From: Liolophura sinensis
Lineage: Eukaryota > Mollusca > Polyplacophora > Chitonida > Chitonidae
Reading direction: 5' to 3'
DNA length: 64,000 nt
Assembly (NCBI RefSeq): GCF_032854445.1
Contig: NW_027018152.1
Location: forward strand, 1-64,000
Positions 48,814 through 62,537 of the stretch are shown piece by piece (positions within the stretch are counted from its first letter, which is position 1; every line of letters starts with the position of its first letter). The notes below the pieces were generated by a model. The model made no database searches and had not been told where the DNA came from. It saw nothing but the letters and a program-made list of their open reading frames with translations. A program made the translations under genes and the position numbers.

Positions 48814-50461
48814 TATTCAACTTTTGACTATAAGTTATGTGCCCTTCGGTAGCCCAGAAGACCTGAAATCTTTGGGCTAAGCCCATTTAACTCACCCAGC
48901 AATTGCCTTACTTCTAAGTGCAAGACAATCTCAATGTCTTTATCTACGTGTAGAAAAACCACACCATTTGTACGTGAAAAACACAAGGTACTTGATACAG
49001 TCTGCTGTAAAAAGTACAACTGAACACTGACCCACTTCAGTAAGGTGCCAAAAGATGCGGAATTGGGCCAGGCATCGGCAGCTGTTAAAAAATTGCAAAT
49101 ATCCCTGGTTTCCATGGAGTAAGAGCCGTTGCTGGGCACGTGATTATGACATAAATGATCATTCAATTGTCACTACAGCCAAAAGTATTGGTCGGAGAGC
49201 AACGCGGTTTGCACCATTTGATTTCTCGTCACAAAATACGTCGGATTAGCCTCTTACCAGCAGCACTGGAACAATTTTTCCAATTTTGCATTTTTGCCTG
49301 GTCTTTTTGTTAATTGAAATCGGCTACACTGTACTCTGTACAATCGCGACTGGTCATTACTATATTCAACTTTTGACTATAAGTTATGTGCCCTTCGGTA
49401 GCCCAGAAGACGTCAAATCTTTGGGCTAAGCCCATTTAACTCACCCAGCAATTGCCTTACTTCTAAGTGCAAGACAATCTCAATGTCTTTATCTACGTGT
49501 AGAAAAACCACACCATTTGTACGTGAAAAACACAAGGTACTTGATACAGTCTGCTGTAAAAAGTACAACTGAACACTGACCCACTTCAGTAAGGTGCCAA
49601 AAGATGCGGAATTGAGCCAGGCATCGGCAGCTGTTGAAAAATTGCAAATTTCCTTGGTTTCCATGGAGTAAGAGCCGATGCTGGGCACGTGATTATGACA
49701 TCAATATTCATTGAATTGTCGCTACAGCCAAAAGTATTGGTCGGAGAGCAACGCGGATTGCACCATTTGATTTGTCGTCACAAAATACGTCGGATTAGCC
49801 TCTTACCAGCAGCACTGGAACAATTTTTCCAATTTTGCATTTTTGCCTGGTCTTTTTGTTAATTGAAATCGGCTACACTGCACTATGTACCATCGCAACT
49901 GGTCATTACTATATTCAACTTTTGATTATATGTTATGTGCCCTTCGGTAGCCCAGAAGGCCTGAAATCTTTGGGCCAAGCCCATTTAACTCACCCAGCAA
50001 TTGCCTTACTTCTAAGTGCAAGACAATCTCAATGTCTTTATCTACGTGTAGAAAAACAACACCATTTGTACATGAAAAACACAAGGTACTTGATACAGTC
50101 TGCTGTAAAAAGTACAACTGAACACTGACCCACTTCAGTAAGGTGCCAAAAGATTCGGAATTGAGCCAGGCATCGGCAGCTGTTGAAAAATTGCAAATTT
50201 CCCTGGTTTCCATGGAGTAAGAGCCGTTGCTGGGCACGTGATTATGACATAATTGATCATTCAAATGTCACTACAGCCAAAAGTATTGGTCGGAGAGCAA
50301 CGCGGTTTGCACCATTCGATTTCTCGTCACAAAATACGTGGGATTAGCCTCTTACCAGCAGCACTGGAACAGTTTTTTCCACTTTTGCATTTTTGCTTCG
50401 TGTTTTTGTTAATTGAAATCGGCTACACTGTACTCTGTACAATCGCGACTGGTCATTACTA
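48814..50461. repeat. 3-monomer segment copied from 10,980 bp upstream
   Basis: Monomer starts are 48814, 49363 and 49912, exactly 20 monomers (10,980 bp) after 37834, 38383 and 38932. The match includes CCGATGCTGGGC, GATTATATGTTATG, the CACTATGTACC loss of the TGTAC dyad, and AATTGATCATT. The first monomer differs in having CTAAG for CCAAG and AACACAAGG for AACAAAAGG. Confidence 0.88.
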
Positions 50462-51011
50462 CATTCAACTTTTGACTATAAGTTATGTGCCCTTCGGTAG
50501 CCCAGAAGACCTGAAATCTTTGGGCCCAGCCCATTTAACTCACCCAGCAATTGTCTTACTTCTAAGTGCAAGACAATCTCAATGTCTTTATCTACGTGTA
50601 GAAAAACCACACCATTTGTACATATAAAACACAAGGTACTTGATACAGTCTGCTGTAAAAAGTACAACTAAACACTGACCCACATTTATAAGGTGCCAAA
50701 AGATGCGGAATTGGGCCAGGCATCGGCAGCTGTTAAAAAATTGCAAATATCCCTGGTTTCCATGGAGTAAGAGCCGTTGCTGTGCAAGTGATTATGACAT
50801 CAATATTCATTGAATTGTCGCTACAGCCAAAAGTATTGGTCGGAGAGCAACGCGGATTGCACCATTCGGTTTCTCGTCACAAAATACGTCGGATTAGCCT
50901 CTTACCAGCAGCACTGGAACAGTTTTTTCCACTTTTGCATTTTTACCTGGTCTTTTTGTTAATTGAAATCGGCTACACTGTACTCTGTACAATCGAGACT
51001 GGTCATTACTA
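50462..51011. repeat. Chimeric monomer (type G start, type I end)
   Basis: It begins like the G monomer at 39481 (preceded by GCTTCGTGTTTTTG, with ACATTCAACTT at the anchor). From mid-monomer it follows the I monomer at 40579 (CTAAACACTGACCC, GTTAAAAAATTGC, GCTGTGCAAGTG, CATTCGGTTTC). Relative to 38383-41128, two monomers are missing. An unequal exchange within the array between G and I explains both facts. Confidence 0.8.
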
Positions 51012-54000
51012 TATTCAACTTTTGACTATAAGTTATGTGCCCTTCGGTAGCCCAGAAGACGTCAAATCTTTCGGCTCAGCCCATTTAACTCACCCAGCAA
51101 TTGTCTTACATCTAAGTCCAAGACAATCTCAATGTCTTTATCTACGTGTAGAAAAACCACACCATTTGTACGTGAAAAACATAAGGTACTTGATACAGTC
51201 TGCTGTAAAAAGTACAACTGACCACAGACCCACAGGAATAAGGTGCCAAAAGATCCGGAATTGAGCCAGGTATCGGCAGCTGTTGAAAAATTGCAAATTT
51301 CCCTGGTTTCCATGGAGTAAGAGCCGTTGCTGGGCACGTGATTATGACATAAATGATCATTCAATTGTCACTACAGCCAAAAGTATTGGTCGGAGAGCAA
51401 CGCGGTTTGCACCATTTGATTTCTCGTCACAAAATACGTCGGATTAGCCTCTTACCAGCAGCACTGGAACAATTTTTCCAATTTTGCATTTTTAGATTGT
51501 CTTTTTGTTAATTGAAATCGGCTACACTGTACTCTGTACAATCGCGACTGGTCATTACTATATTCAACTTTTGACTATAAGTTATGTGCCCTTCGGTAGC
51601 CCAGAAGACGTCAAATCTTTGGGCTAAGCCCATTTAACTCACCCAGCAATTGTCTTACTTCTAAGTCCAAGACAATCTCAATGTCTTTATCTACGTGTAG
51701 AAAAACTACACCATTTGTACATGAAAAACACAAGGTACTTGATACAGTCTGCTGTAAAAAGTACAACTGAACACTGACCCACTTCAGTAAGGTGCCAAAA
51801 GATTCGGAATTGAGCCAGGCATCGGCAGCTGTTGAAAAATTGCAAATTTCCCTGGTTTCCATGGAGTAAGAGCCGTTGCTACGCACGTGATTATGACATA
51901 AATGATATTTCAATTGTCGCTACAGCCAAAAGTATTGGTCGGAGAGCAACGCGGATTGCACCATTCGATTTCTCGTCACAAAATACGTCGGATTAGCCTC
52001 TTACTAGTAGCACTGGAACAGTTTTTCCACTTTTGCATTTCTGCTAGGTCTTTTTGTTAATTGAAACTGGCTACACTGTACTCTGTACAATCGCGACTGG
52101 TCATTACTATATTCAACTTTTGACTATAAGTTATGTGCCCTTCGGTAGCTCTGAAGACCTGAAATCTTTGGGCCAAGCCCATTTAACTCACCCAGCAATT
52201 GTCTTACTTCTAAGTCCAAGACAATCTCAATGTCTTTATCTACGTGTAGAAAAACCAGACCATTTGTACATAAAAAACACAAGGTACTTGATACAGTCTG
52301 CTGTAAAAAGTACAACTAAACACTGACCCACATTTATAAGGTGCCAAAAGATGCGGAATTGGGCCAGGCATCGGCAGCTGTTAAAAAATTGCAAATATCC
52401 CTGGTTTCCATGGAGTAAGAGCCGTTGCTGTGCACGTGATTATGACATCAATATTCATTGAATTGTCGCTACAGCCAAAAGTATTGGTCGGAGAGCAACG
52501 CGGATTGCACCATTCGGTTTCTCGTCACAAAATACGTCGGATTAGCCTCTTACCAGCAGCACTGGAACAGTTTTTCCACTTTTGCATTTTTACCTGGTCT
52601 TTTTGTTAATTGAAATCGGCTACACTGTACTCTGTACAATCGAGACTGGTCATTACTATATTCAACTTTTGACTATAAGTTATGTGCCCTTCGGTAGCCC
52701 AGAAGACGTCAAATCTTTCGGCTCAGCCCATTTAACTCACCCAGCAATTGTCTTACTTCTAAGTCCAAGACAATCTCAATGTCTTTATCTACGTGTAGAA
52801 AAACCACACCATTTGTACGTGAAAAACATAAGGTACTTGATACAGTCTGCTGTAAAAAGTACAACTGACCACAGACCCACAGGAATAAAGTGCCAAAAGA
52901 TCCGGAATTGAGCCAGGTATCGGCAGCTGTTGAAAAATTGCAAATTTCCCTGGTTTCCATGGAGTAAGAGCCGTTGCTGGGCACGTGATTATGACATAAA
53001 TGATCATTCAATTGTCACTACAGCCAAAAGTATTGGTCGGAGAGCAACGCGGTTTGCACCATTTGATTTCTCGTCACAAAATACGTCGGATTAGTCTCTT
53101 ACCAGCAGCACTGGAACAATTTTTCCAATTTTGCATTTTTAGATGGTCTCTTTGTTAATTGAAATCGGCTACACTGTACTCTGTACAATCGCGACTGGTC
53201 ATTACTATATTCAACTTTTGACTATAAGTTATGTGCCCTTCGGTAGCCCAGAAGACGTCAAATCTTTGGGCTAAGCCCATTTAACTCACCCAGCAATTGT
53301 CTTACTTCTAAGTCCAAGACAATCTCAATGTCTTTATCTACGTGTAGAAAAACTACACCATTTGTACATGAAAAACACAAGGTACTTGATACAGTCTGCT
53401 GTAAAAAGTACAACTGAACACTGACCCACTTCAGTAAGGTGCCAAAAGATTCGGAATTGAGCCAGGCATCGGCAGCTGTTGAAAAATTGCAAATATCCCT
53501 GGTTTCCATGGAGTAAGAGCCGTTGCTACGCACGTGATTATGACATAAATGATAATTCAATTGTCGCTACAGCCAAAAGTATTGGTCGGAGAGCAACGCG
53601 GATTGCACCATTCGATTTCTCGTCACAAAATACGTCGGATTAGCCTCTTACTAGTAGCACTGGAACAGTTTTTCCACTTTTGCATTTCTGCTAGGTCTTT
53701 TTGTTAATTGAAACTGGCTACACTGTACTCTGTACAATCGCGACTGGTCATTACTATATTCAACTTTTGACTATAAGTTATGTGCCCTTCGGTAGCTCTG
53801 AAGACCTGAAATCTTTGGGCCAAGCCCATTTAACTCACCCAGCAATTGTCTTACTTCTAAGTCCAAGACAATCTCAATGTCTTTATCTACGTGTAGAAAA
53901 ACCAGACCATTTGTACATAAAAAACACAAGGTACTTGATACAGTCTGCTGTAAAAAGTACAACTAAACACTGACCCACATTTATAAGGTGCCAAAAGATA

Positions 54001-54302
54001 CGGAATTTGGCCAGGCATCGGCAGGTGTTAAAAAATTGCAAATTTCCCTGGTTTCCATGGAGTAAGAGCCGTTGCTGGGCACGTGATTATGACATCAATA
54101 TTCATTGAATTGTCGCTACAGCCAAAAGTATTGGTCGGAGAGCAACGCGGATTGCACCATGATTTCTCGTCACAAAATACGTCGGATTAGCCTCTTACCA
54201 GCAGCACTGGAACAGTTTTTCCACTTTTGCATTTTGCCTCGTCTTTTTGTTAATTGAAACCGGCTACACTGTACTCTGTACAATCGCGACTGGTCATTAC
54301 TA
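51012..54302. repeat. 3-monomer higher-order repeat (G H I), second locus, two copies
   Basis: Monomer starts are 51012, 51561, 52110, 52659, 53208 and 53757. The copies correspond to 39481-42774 with G H I G H I order; the second copy is 1644 bp because the last monomer has small deletions (CACCATGATTTC, CATTTTGCC). Offsets to the first locus are about 11.53 kb (for example 40579 to 52110), one monomer more than the 10,980-bp offset of the preceding segment plus the chimeric junction. Confidence 0.9.
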
Positions 54303-54851
54303 TATTCAACTTTTGACTATAAGTTATGTGCCCTTCGGTAGCCCAGAAGACCTGAAATCTTTGGGCCAAGCCCATTTAACTCACCCAGCAATTGCCTTAC
54401 TTCTAAGTGCAAGACAATCTCAATGTCTTTATCTACGTGTAGAAAAACCACACCATTTGTACGTGAAAAACACAAGGTACTTGATACAGTCTGCTGTAAA
54501 AAGTACAACTGAACACTGACCCACTTCAGTAAGGTGCCAAAAGATTCGGAATTGGGCCAGGCATCGGCAGCTGTTAAAAAATTGCAAATATCCCTGGTTT
54601 CCATGGAGTAAGAGCCGTTGCTGGGCACGTGATTATGACATAAATGATCATTCAGTTGTCACTACAGCCAAACGTATTAGTCGGAGAGCAACGCGGTTTG
54701 CACCATTCGATTTCTCGTCACAAAATACGTCGGATTAGTCTCTTACCAGCAGCACTGGAACAGTTTTTCCACTTTTGCATTTTTGCCTGGTCTTTTTGTT
54801 AATTGAAATCGGCTACACTGTACTCTGTACAATCGCGACTGGTCATTACTA
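54303..54851. repeat. Single monomer related to those at 37834 and 48814
   Basis: It is preceded by TTGCCTCGTC and carries GATTCGGAATTGGGCC with GTTAAAAAATTGC and CAAATATCC, like 37834. Its tail differs (CATTCAGTTGTCAC, CCAAACGTATTAG), a combination otherwise seen in type F of the 23-29 kb region, so it is another mosaic. Confidence 0.8.
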
Positions 54852-56497
54852 TATTCAACTTTTGACTATAAGTTATGTGCCCTTCGGTAGCCCAGAAGAC
54901 GTCAAATCTTTCGGCTAGGCCCATTTAACTCACCCAGCAATTGCCTTACTTCTAAGTGCAAGACAATCTTAATGTCTTTATCTACGTGTAGAAAAACCAG
55001 ACCATTTGTACGTGAAAAACACAAGGTACTTGATACAGTCTGCTGTAAAATGTACAACTAAACACTGACCCACATTTATAAGGTGCCAAAAGATGTGGAA
55101 TTGGGCCAGGCATCGGCAGCTTTTGAAAATTGCAAATTTCCCTGGTTTCCATGGAGTAAGAGCCGTCGCTGGCACGTGATTATGACATAAATGATCATTC
55201 AATTGTCACTACAGCCAAAAGTATTGGTCGGAGAGCAACGCGGATTGCACCATTCGATTTCTCGTCACAAAATACGTCGGATTAGCCTCTTACCAGCAGC
55301 ACTGGAACACTTTGTCCACTTTTGCATTTTTGCCTGGTCTTTTTGTTTATTGAAATCGGCTACACTGTACTCTGTACAATCGCGACTGGTCATTACTATA
55401 TTCAACTTTTGACTATAAGTTATGTGCCCTTCGGTAGCCCAGAAGGCGTCAAATCTTTGGGCTAAGCCCATTTAACTCACCCAGCAATTGTCTTACTTCT
55501 AAGTCCAAGACAATCTCAATGTCTTTATCTACGTGTAGAAAAACCACACCATTTGTACATAAAAACACAAGGTACTTGATACAGTCTGCTGTAAAAAGTA
55601 CAACTAAACACTGCCCCACATTTATAAGGTGCCAAAAGATGTGGAATTGGGCCAGGCATCGGCAGCTGTTAAAAAATTGCAAATATCCCTGGTTTCCATG
55701 GAGTAAGAGCCGTTGCTGGGCACGTGATTATGACATCAATATTCATTGAATTGTCGCTACAGCCAAAAGTATTGGTCGGAGAGCAACGCGGATTGCACCA
55801 TTCGATTTCTCGTCACAAAATACGTCGGATTAGCCTCTTACCAGCAGCACTGGAACAGTTTTTTTCCACTTTTGCATTTTTGCCTCGTCTTTTTGTTAAT
55901 TGAAATCGGCTACACTGTACTCTGTACAATCGCGACTGGTCATTACTATATTCAACTTTTGACTATAAGTTATGTGCCCTTCGGTAGCCCAGAAGACCTG
56001 AAATCTTTGGGCCAAGCCCATTTAACTCACCCAGCAATTGCCTTACTTCTAAGTGCAAGACAATCTCAATGTCTTTGTGTACGTGTAGAAAAACCACACC
56101 ATTTGTACATAAAAAACACAAGGTACTTGATACAGTCTGCTGTAAAAAGTACAACTAAACACTGACCCACATTTATAAGGTGCCAAAAGATGTGGAATTG
56201 GGCCAGGCATCGGCAGCTGTTAAAAAATTGCAAATATCCCTGGTTTCCATGGAGTAAGAGCCGTTGCTGTGCACGTGATTATGACATCAATGATCATTGA
56301 TCTGTCGCTACAGCCAAAAGTATTGGTCGGAGAGCAACGCGGTTTGCACCATTCGATTTCTCGTCACAAAATACGTCGGATTAGCCTCTTACTAGTAGCA
56401 CTGGAACAGTTTTTCCACTTTTGCATTTTTGCTTCGTCTTTTTGTTAATTGAAATCGGCTACACTGTACTCTGTACAATCGCGACTGGTCATTACTA
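54852..56497. repeat. First half of the segment copied from 42.8 kb
   Basis: Monomer starts are 54852, 55399 and 55949, matching 42775, 43324 and 43873. Several single-base losses occur (GCTTTTGAAAATTGC, GCTGGCACG, ATAAAAACAC) plus CTTTGTGTACG for CTTTATCTACG. Indels rise again here compared with the preceding 35 kb. Confidence 0.88.
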
Positions 56498-59400
56498 TAT
56501 TCAACTTTTGACTATAAGTTATGTGCCCTTCGGTAGCCCAGATGACGTCAAATCTTTCGGCTAAGCCCATTTAACTCACCCAGCAATTGCCTTACTTCTA
56601 AGTGCAAGACAATCTTAATGTCTTTATCTACGTGTAGAAAAACCACACCATTTGTACGTGAAAAACACAAGGTACTTGATACAGTCTGCTGTAAAATGTA
56701 CAACTAAACACTGACCCACATTTATAAGGTGCCAAAAGATGTGGAATTGGGCCAGGCATCGGCAGCTGTTGAAAAATTGCAAATTTCCCTGGTTTCCATG
56801 GAGTAAGAGCCGTTGCTGGGCACGTGATTATGACAAAAATGATCATTCAATTGTCACTACAGGCAAAAGTATTGGTCGGAGAGCAACGCGGTTTGCACCA
56901 TTCGATTTCTCGTCACAAAATACGTCGGATTAGCCTCTTACCAGCAGCACTGGAACAGTTTTTCCACTTTTGCATTTTTACCTGGTCTTTTTGTTAATTG
57001 AAATCGGCTACACTGTACTCTGTACAATCGCGACTGGTCATTACTATATTCAACTTTTGACTATAAGTTATGTGCCCTTCGGTAGCCCAGAAGACCTGAA
57101 ATCTTTGGGCTAAGCCCATTTAACTCACCCAGCAATTGCCTTACTTCTAAGTGCAAGACAATCATAATGTCTTTATCTACGTGTAGAAAAACCACACCAT
57201 TTGTACGTGAAAAACACAAGGTACTTGATACAGTCTGCTGTAAAAAGTACAACTGAACACTGACCCACATTTATAAGGTGCCAAAAGATGTGGAATTGGG
57301 CCAGGCATCGGAAGCTGTTGAAAAATTGCAAATTTCCCTGGTTTCCATGGAGTAAGAGCCGTTGCTGGGCACGTGATTATGACATAAATGATCATTCAAT
57401 TGTCACTACAAGCAAAAGTATTGGTCGGAGAGCAACGCGGTTTGCACCATTCGATTTCTCGTCACAAAATACGTCGGATTAGTTTCTTACCAGCAGCACT
57501 GGAACAGTTTTTTCCACTTTTGCATTTTTACCTGGTCTTTTTGTTAATTGAAATCGGCTACACTGTACTCTGTACAATCGCGACTGGTCATTACTATATT
57601 CAACTTTTGACTATAAGTTATGTGCCCTTCGGTAGCCCAGAAGACGTCAAATCTTTGGGCCAAGCCCATTTAACTCACCCAGCAATTGTCTTACTTCTAA
57701 GTCCAAGACAATCTCAATGTCTTTATCTACGTGTAGAAAAACCACACCATTTGTACGTGAAAAACATAAGGTACTTGATACAGTCTGCTGTAAAAAGTAC
57801 AACTGACCACAGACCCACAGGAATAAGGTGCCAAAAGATCCGGAATTGAGCCAGGTATCGGCAGCTGTTGAAAAATTGCAAATTTCCCTGGTTTCCATGG
57901 AGTAAGAGCCGTTGCTGGGCACGTGATTATGACATAAATGATCATTCAATTGTCACTACAGCCAAAAGTATTGGTCGGAGAGCAACGCGGTTTGCACCAT
58001 TTGATTTCTCGTCACAAAATCCGTCGGATTAGTCTCTTACCAGCAGCACTGGAACAATTTTTCCAATTTTGCATTTTAGATGGTCTTTTTGTTAATTGAA
58101 ATCGGCTACACTGTACTCTGTACAATCGCGACTGGTCATTACTATATTCAACTTTTGACTATAAGTTATGTGCCCTTCGGTAGCCCAGAAGACCTGAAAT
58201 CTTTGGGCTAAGCCCATTTAACTCACCCAGCAATTGCCTTACTTCTAAGTCGAAGACAATCTCAATGTCTTTATCTACGTGTAGAAAAACCACACCATTT
58301 GTACATAAAAAACACAAGGTACTTGATACAGTCTGCTGTAAAAAGTACAACTAAACACTGACCCACATTTATAAGGTGCCAAAAGATGTGGAATTGGGCC
58401 AGGCATCGGCAGCTGTTAAAAAATTGCAAATATCCCTGGTTTCCATGGAGTAAGAGCCGTTGCTGGGCACGTGATTATGACATAAATGATCATTGATCTT
58501 TCGCTACAGCCAAAAGTAATGGTCGGAGAGCAACGCGGTTTGCACCATTCGATTTCTCGTCACAAAATACGTCGTATTAGCCTCTTACTAGTAGCACTGG
58601 AGCAGTTTTTCCACTTTTGCATTTTTGCTTCGTCTTTTTGTTAATTGAAATCGGCTACACTGTACTCTGTACAATCGCGACTGGTCATTACTATATTCAA
58701 CTTTTGACTATAAGTTATGTGCCCTTCGGTAGCCCAGATGACGTCAAATCTTTCGGCTAAGCCCATTTAACTCACCCAGCAATTGCCTTACTTCTAAGTG
58801 CAAGACAATCTTAATGTCTTTATCTACGTGTAGAAAAACCACACCATTTGTACGTGAAAAACACAAGGTACTTGATACAGTCTGCTGTAAAATGTACAAC
58901 TAAACACTGACCCACATTTATAAGGTGCCAAAAGATGTGGAATTGGGCCAGGCATCGGCAGCTGTTGAAAAATTGCAAATTTCCCTGGTTTCCATGGAGT
59001 AAGAGCCGTTGCTGGGCACGTGATTATGACATAAATGATCATTCAATTGTCACTACAGGCAAAAGTATTGGTCGGAGAGCAACGCGGTTTGCACCATTCG
59101 ATTTCTCGTCACAAAATACGTCGGATTAGCCTCTTACCAGCAGCACTGGAACAGTTTTTCCACTTTTGCATTTTTACCTGGTCTTTTTGTTAATTGAAAT
59201 CGGCTACACTGTACTCTGTACAATCGCGACTGGTCATTACTATATTCAACTTTTGACTATAAGTTATGTGCCCTTCGGTAGCCCAGAAGACCTGAAATCT
59301 TTGGGCTAAGCCCATTTAACTCACCCAGCAATTGCCTTACTTCTAAGTGCAAGACAATCATAATGTCTTTATCTACGTGTAGAAAAACCACACCATTTGT

Positions 59401-60890
59401 ACGTGAAAAACACAAGGTACTTGATACAGTCTGCTGTAAAAAGTACAACTGAACACTGACCCACATTTATAAGGTGCCAAAAGATGTGGAATTGGGCCAG
59501 GCATCGGAAGCTGTTGAAAAATTGCAAATTTCCCTGGTTTCCATGGAGTAAGAGCCGTTGCTGGGCACGTGATTATGACATAAATGATCATTCAATTGTC
59601 ACTACAAGCAAAAGTATTGGTCGGAGAGCAACGCGGTTTGCACCATTCGATTTCTCGTCACAAAATACGTCGGATTAGTTTCTTACCAGCAGCACTGGAA
59701 CAGTTTTTCCACTTTTGCATTTTTACCTGGTCTTTTTGTTAATTGAAATCGGCTACACTGTACTCTGTACAATCGCGACTGGTCATTACTATATTCAACT
59801 TTTGACTATAAGTTATGTGCCCTTCGGTAGCCCAGAAGACGTCAAATCTTTGGGCCAAGCCCATTTAACTCACCCAGCAATTGTCTTACTTCTAAGTCCA
59901 AGACAATCTCAATGTCTTTATCTACGTGTAGAAAAACCACACCATTTGTACGTGAAAAACATAAGGTACTTGATACAGTCTGCTGTAAAAAGTACAACTG
60001 ACCACAGACCCACAGGAATAAGGTGCCAAAAGATCCGGAATTGAGCCAGGTATCGGCAGCTGTTGAAAAATTGCAAATTTCCCTGGTTTCCATGGAGTAA
60101 GAGCCGTTGCTGGGCACGTGATTATGACATAAATGATCATTCAATTGTCACTACAGCCAAAAGTATTGGTCGGAGAGCAACGCGGTTTGCACCATTTGAT
60201 TTCTCGTCACAAAATCCGTCGGATTAGTCTCTTACCAGCAGCACTGGAACAATTTTTCCAATTTTGCATTTTTAGATGGTCTTTTTGTTAATTGAAATCG
60301 GCTACACTGTACTCTGTACAATCGCGACTGGTCATTACTATATTCAACTTTTGACTATAAGTTATGTGCCCTTCGGTAGCCCAGAAGACCTGAAATCTTT
60401 GGGCTAAGCCCATTTAACTCACCCAGCAATTGCCTTACTTCTAAGTCGAAGACAATCTCAATGTCTTTATCTACGTGTAGAAAAACCACACCATTTGTAC
60501 ATAAAAAACACAAGGTACTTGATACAGTCTGCTGTAAAAAAGTACAACTAAACACTGACCCACATTTATAAGGTGCCAAAAGATGTGGAATTGGGCCAGG
60601 CATCGGCAGCTGTTAAAAAATTGCAAATATCCCTGGTTTCCATGGAGTAAGAGCCGTTGCTGGGCACGTGATTATGACATAAATGATCATTGATCTTTCG
60701 CTACAGCCAAAAGTAATGGTCGGAGAGCAACGCGGTTTGCACCATTCGATTTCTCGTCACAAAATACGTCGGATTAGCCTCTTACTAGTAGCACTGGAAC
60801 AGTTTTTCCACTTTTGCATTTTTGCTTCGTCTTTTTGTTAATTGAAATCGGCTACACTGTATTCTGTACAATCGCGACTGGTCATTACTA
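56498..60890. repeat. 4-monomer higher-order repeat (about 2196 bp), two copies
   Basis: Copies are 56498-58693 and 58694-60890, order J K G' L, with starts 56498, 57047, 57597, 58145 and 58694, 59243, 59792, 60341. J has CAGATGACGTC, CAATCTTAATG and AAAATGTAC. K has CAATCATAATG, ATCGGAAGCTG and CTACAAGCAAAAG. G' has CACAGGAATAAG and AAAATCCGTCGG. L has AAGTCGAAGACAATC, CATTGATCTTTCGC and AAAGTAATGG. The J K G' part descends from the same source as 44422-46068. Confidence 0.92.
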
Positions 60891-62537
60891 TATTCAACTT
60901 TTGACTATAAGTTATGTGCCCTTCGGTAGCCCAGAAGACGTCAAATCTTTCGGCTAAGCCCATTTAACTCACCCAGCAATTCCCTTACTTCTAAGTGCAA
61001 GACAATCTCAATGTCTTTATCTACGTGTAGAAAAACCAGACCATTTGGTGAAAAACCACAAGGTACTTGATACAGTCTGCTGTAAAAAGTACAACTGAAC
61101 ACTGACCCACTTCAGTAAGGTGCCAAAAGATTCGGAATTGAGCCAGGCATCGGCAGCTGTTGAAAAATTGCAAATTTCCCTGGTTTCCATGGAGTAAGAG
61201 CCGTTGCTGGGCACGTGATTATGACATAAATGATCATTCAATTGTCGCTACAGCCAAAAGTATTGGTCGGAGAGCAACGCGGATTGCACCATTCGATTTC
61301 TCGTCACAAAATACGTCGGATTAGGCTCTTACTAGTAGCACTGGAACAGTTTTTCCACTTTTGCATTTTTGCCTGGTCTTTTTGTTAATTGAAATCGGCT
61401 ACACTGTACTCTGTACAATCGCGACTGGTCATTACTATATTCAACTTTTGACTATAAGTTATGTGCCCTTCGGTAGCCCAGAAGACCTGAAATCTTTGGG
61501 CTAAGCCCATTTAACTCACCCAGCAATTGTCTTACTTCTAAGTCCAAGACAATCTCAATGTCTTTATCTACGTGTAGAAAAACCACACCATTTGTACGTG
61601 AAAAACACAAGGTACTTGATACAGTCTGCTGTAAAAAGTACAACTGAACACTGACCCACATTTATAAGGTGCCAAAAGATGTGGAATTGGGCCAGGCATC
61701 GGCAGCTGTTGAAACATTGCAAATTTCCCTGGTTTCCATGGAGTAAGAGCCGTTGCTGGGCACGTGATTATGACATAAATGATCATTCAATTGTCACTAC
61801 AGGCAAAAGTATTGGTCGGAGAGCAACGCGGTTTGCACCATTCGATTTCTCGTCACAAAATACGTCGGATTAGCCTCTTACCAGCAGCTCTCGGAACAGT
61901 TTTTCCACTTTTGCATTTTTACCTGGTCTTTTGTTAATTGAAATCGGCTACACTGTACTCTGTACAATCGCGGACTGGTCATTACTATATTCAACTTTTG
62001 GACTATAAGTTATGTGCCCTTCGGTAGCCCAGAAGACGTCAAATCTTTGGGCTAAGCCCATTTAACTCACCCAGCAATTGTCTTACTTCTAAGTCCAAGA
62101 CAATCTCAATGTCTTTATCTACGTGTAGAAAAACCACACCATTTGTACGTGAAAAACATAAGGTACTTGATACAGTCTGCTGTAAAAAGTACAACTGACC
62201 ACAGACCCACAGGAATAAGGTGCCAAAAGATCCGGAATTGAGCCAGGTATCGGCAGCTGTTGAAAAATTGCAAATTTCCCTGGTTTCCATGGAGTAAGAG
62301 CAGTTGTTGGGCACGTCATTATGACATAAATGATCATTCAATTGTCACTACAGCCAAAAGTATTGGTCGGAGAGCAACGCGGTTTGCACCATTTGATTTC
62401 TCGTCACAAAATCCGTCAGATTAGTCTCTTACCAGCAGCACTGGAACAATTTTTCCAATTTTGCATTTTTAGATGGTCTTTTTGTTAATTGAAATCGGCT
62501 ACACTGTACTCTGTACAATCGCGACTGGTCATTACTA
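60891..62537. repeat. Degenerate third copy of the 4-monomer repeat
   Basis: Monomer starts are 60891, 61438 and 61988. They keep parts of J (GACGTCAAATCTTTCGG), K (CTGAACACTGACCCACATT) and G' (CACAGGAATAAG, AAAATCCGTC) but lack L and carry many private changes (CCATTTGGTGAAAAACC, GCTCTCGGAAC, CGCGGACTGG, TTTTGGACTATAAG). The one-base insertions resemble those at the window start. Confidence 0.82.
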
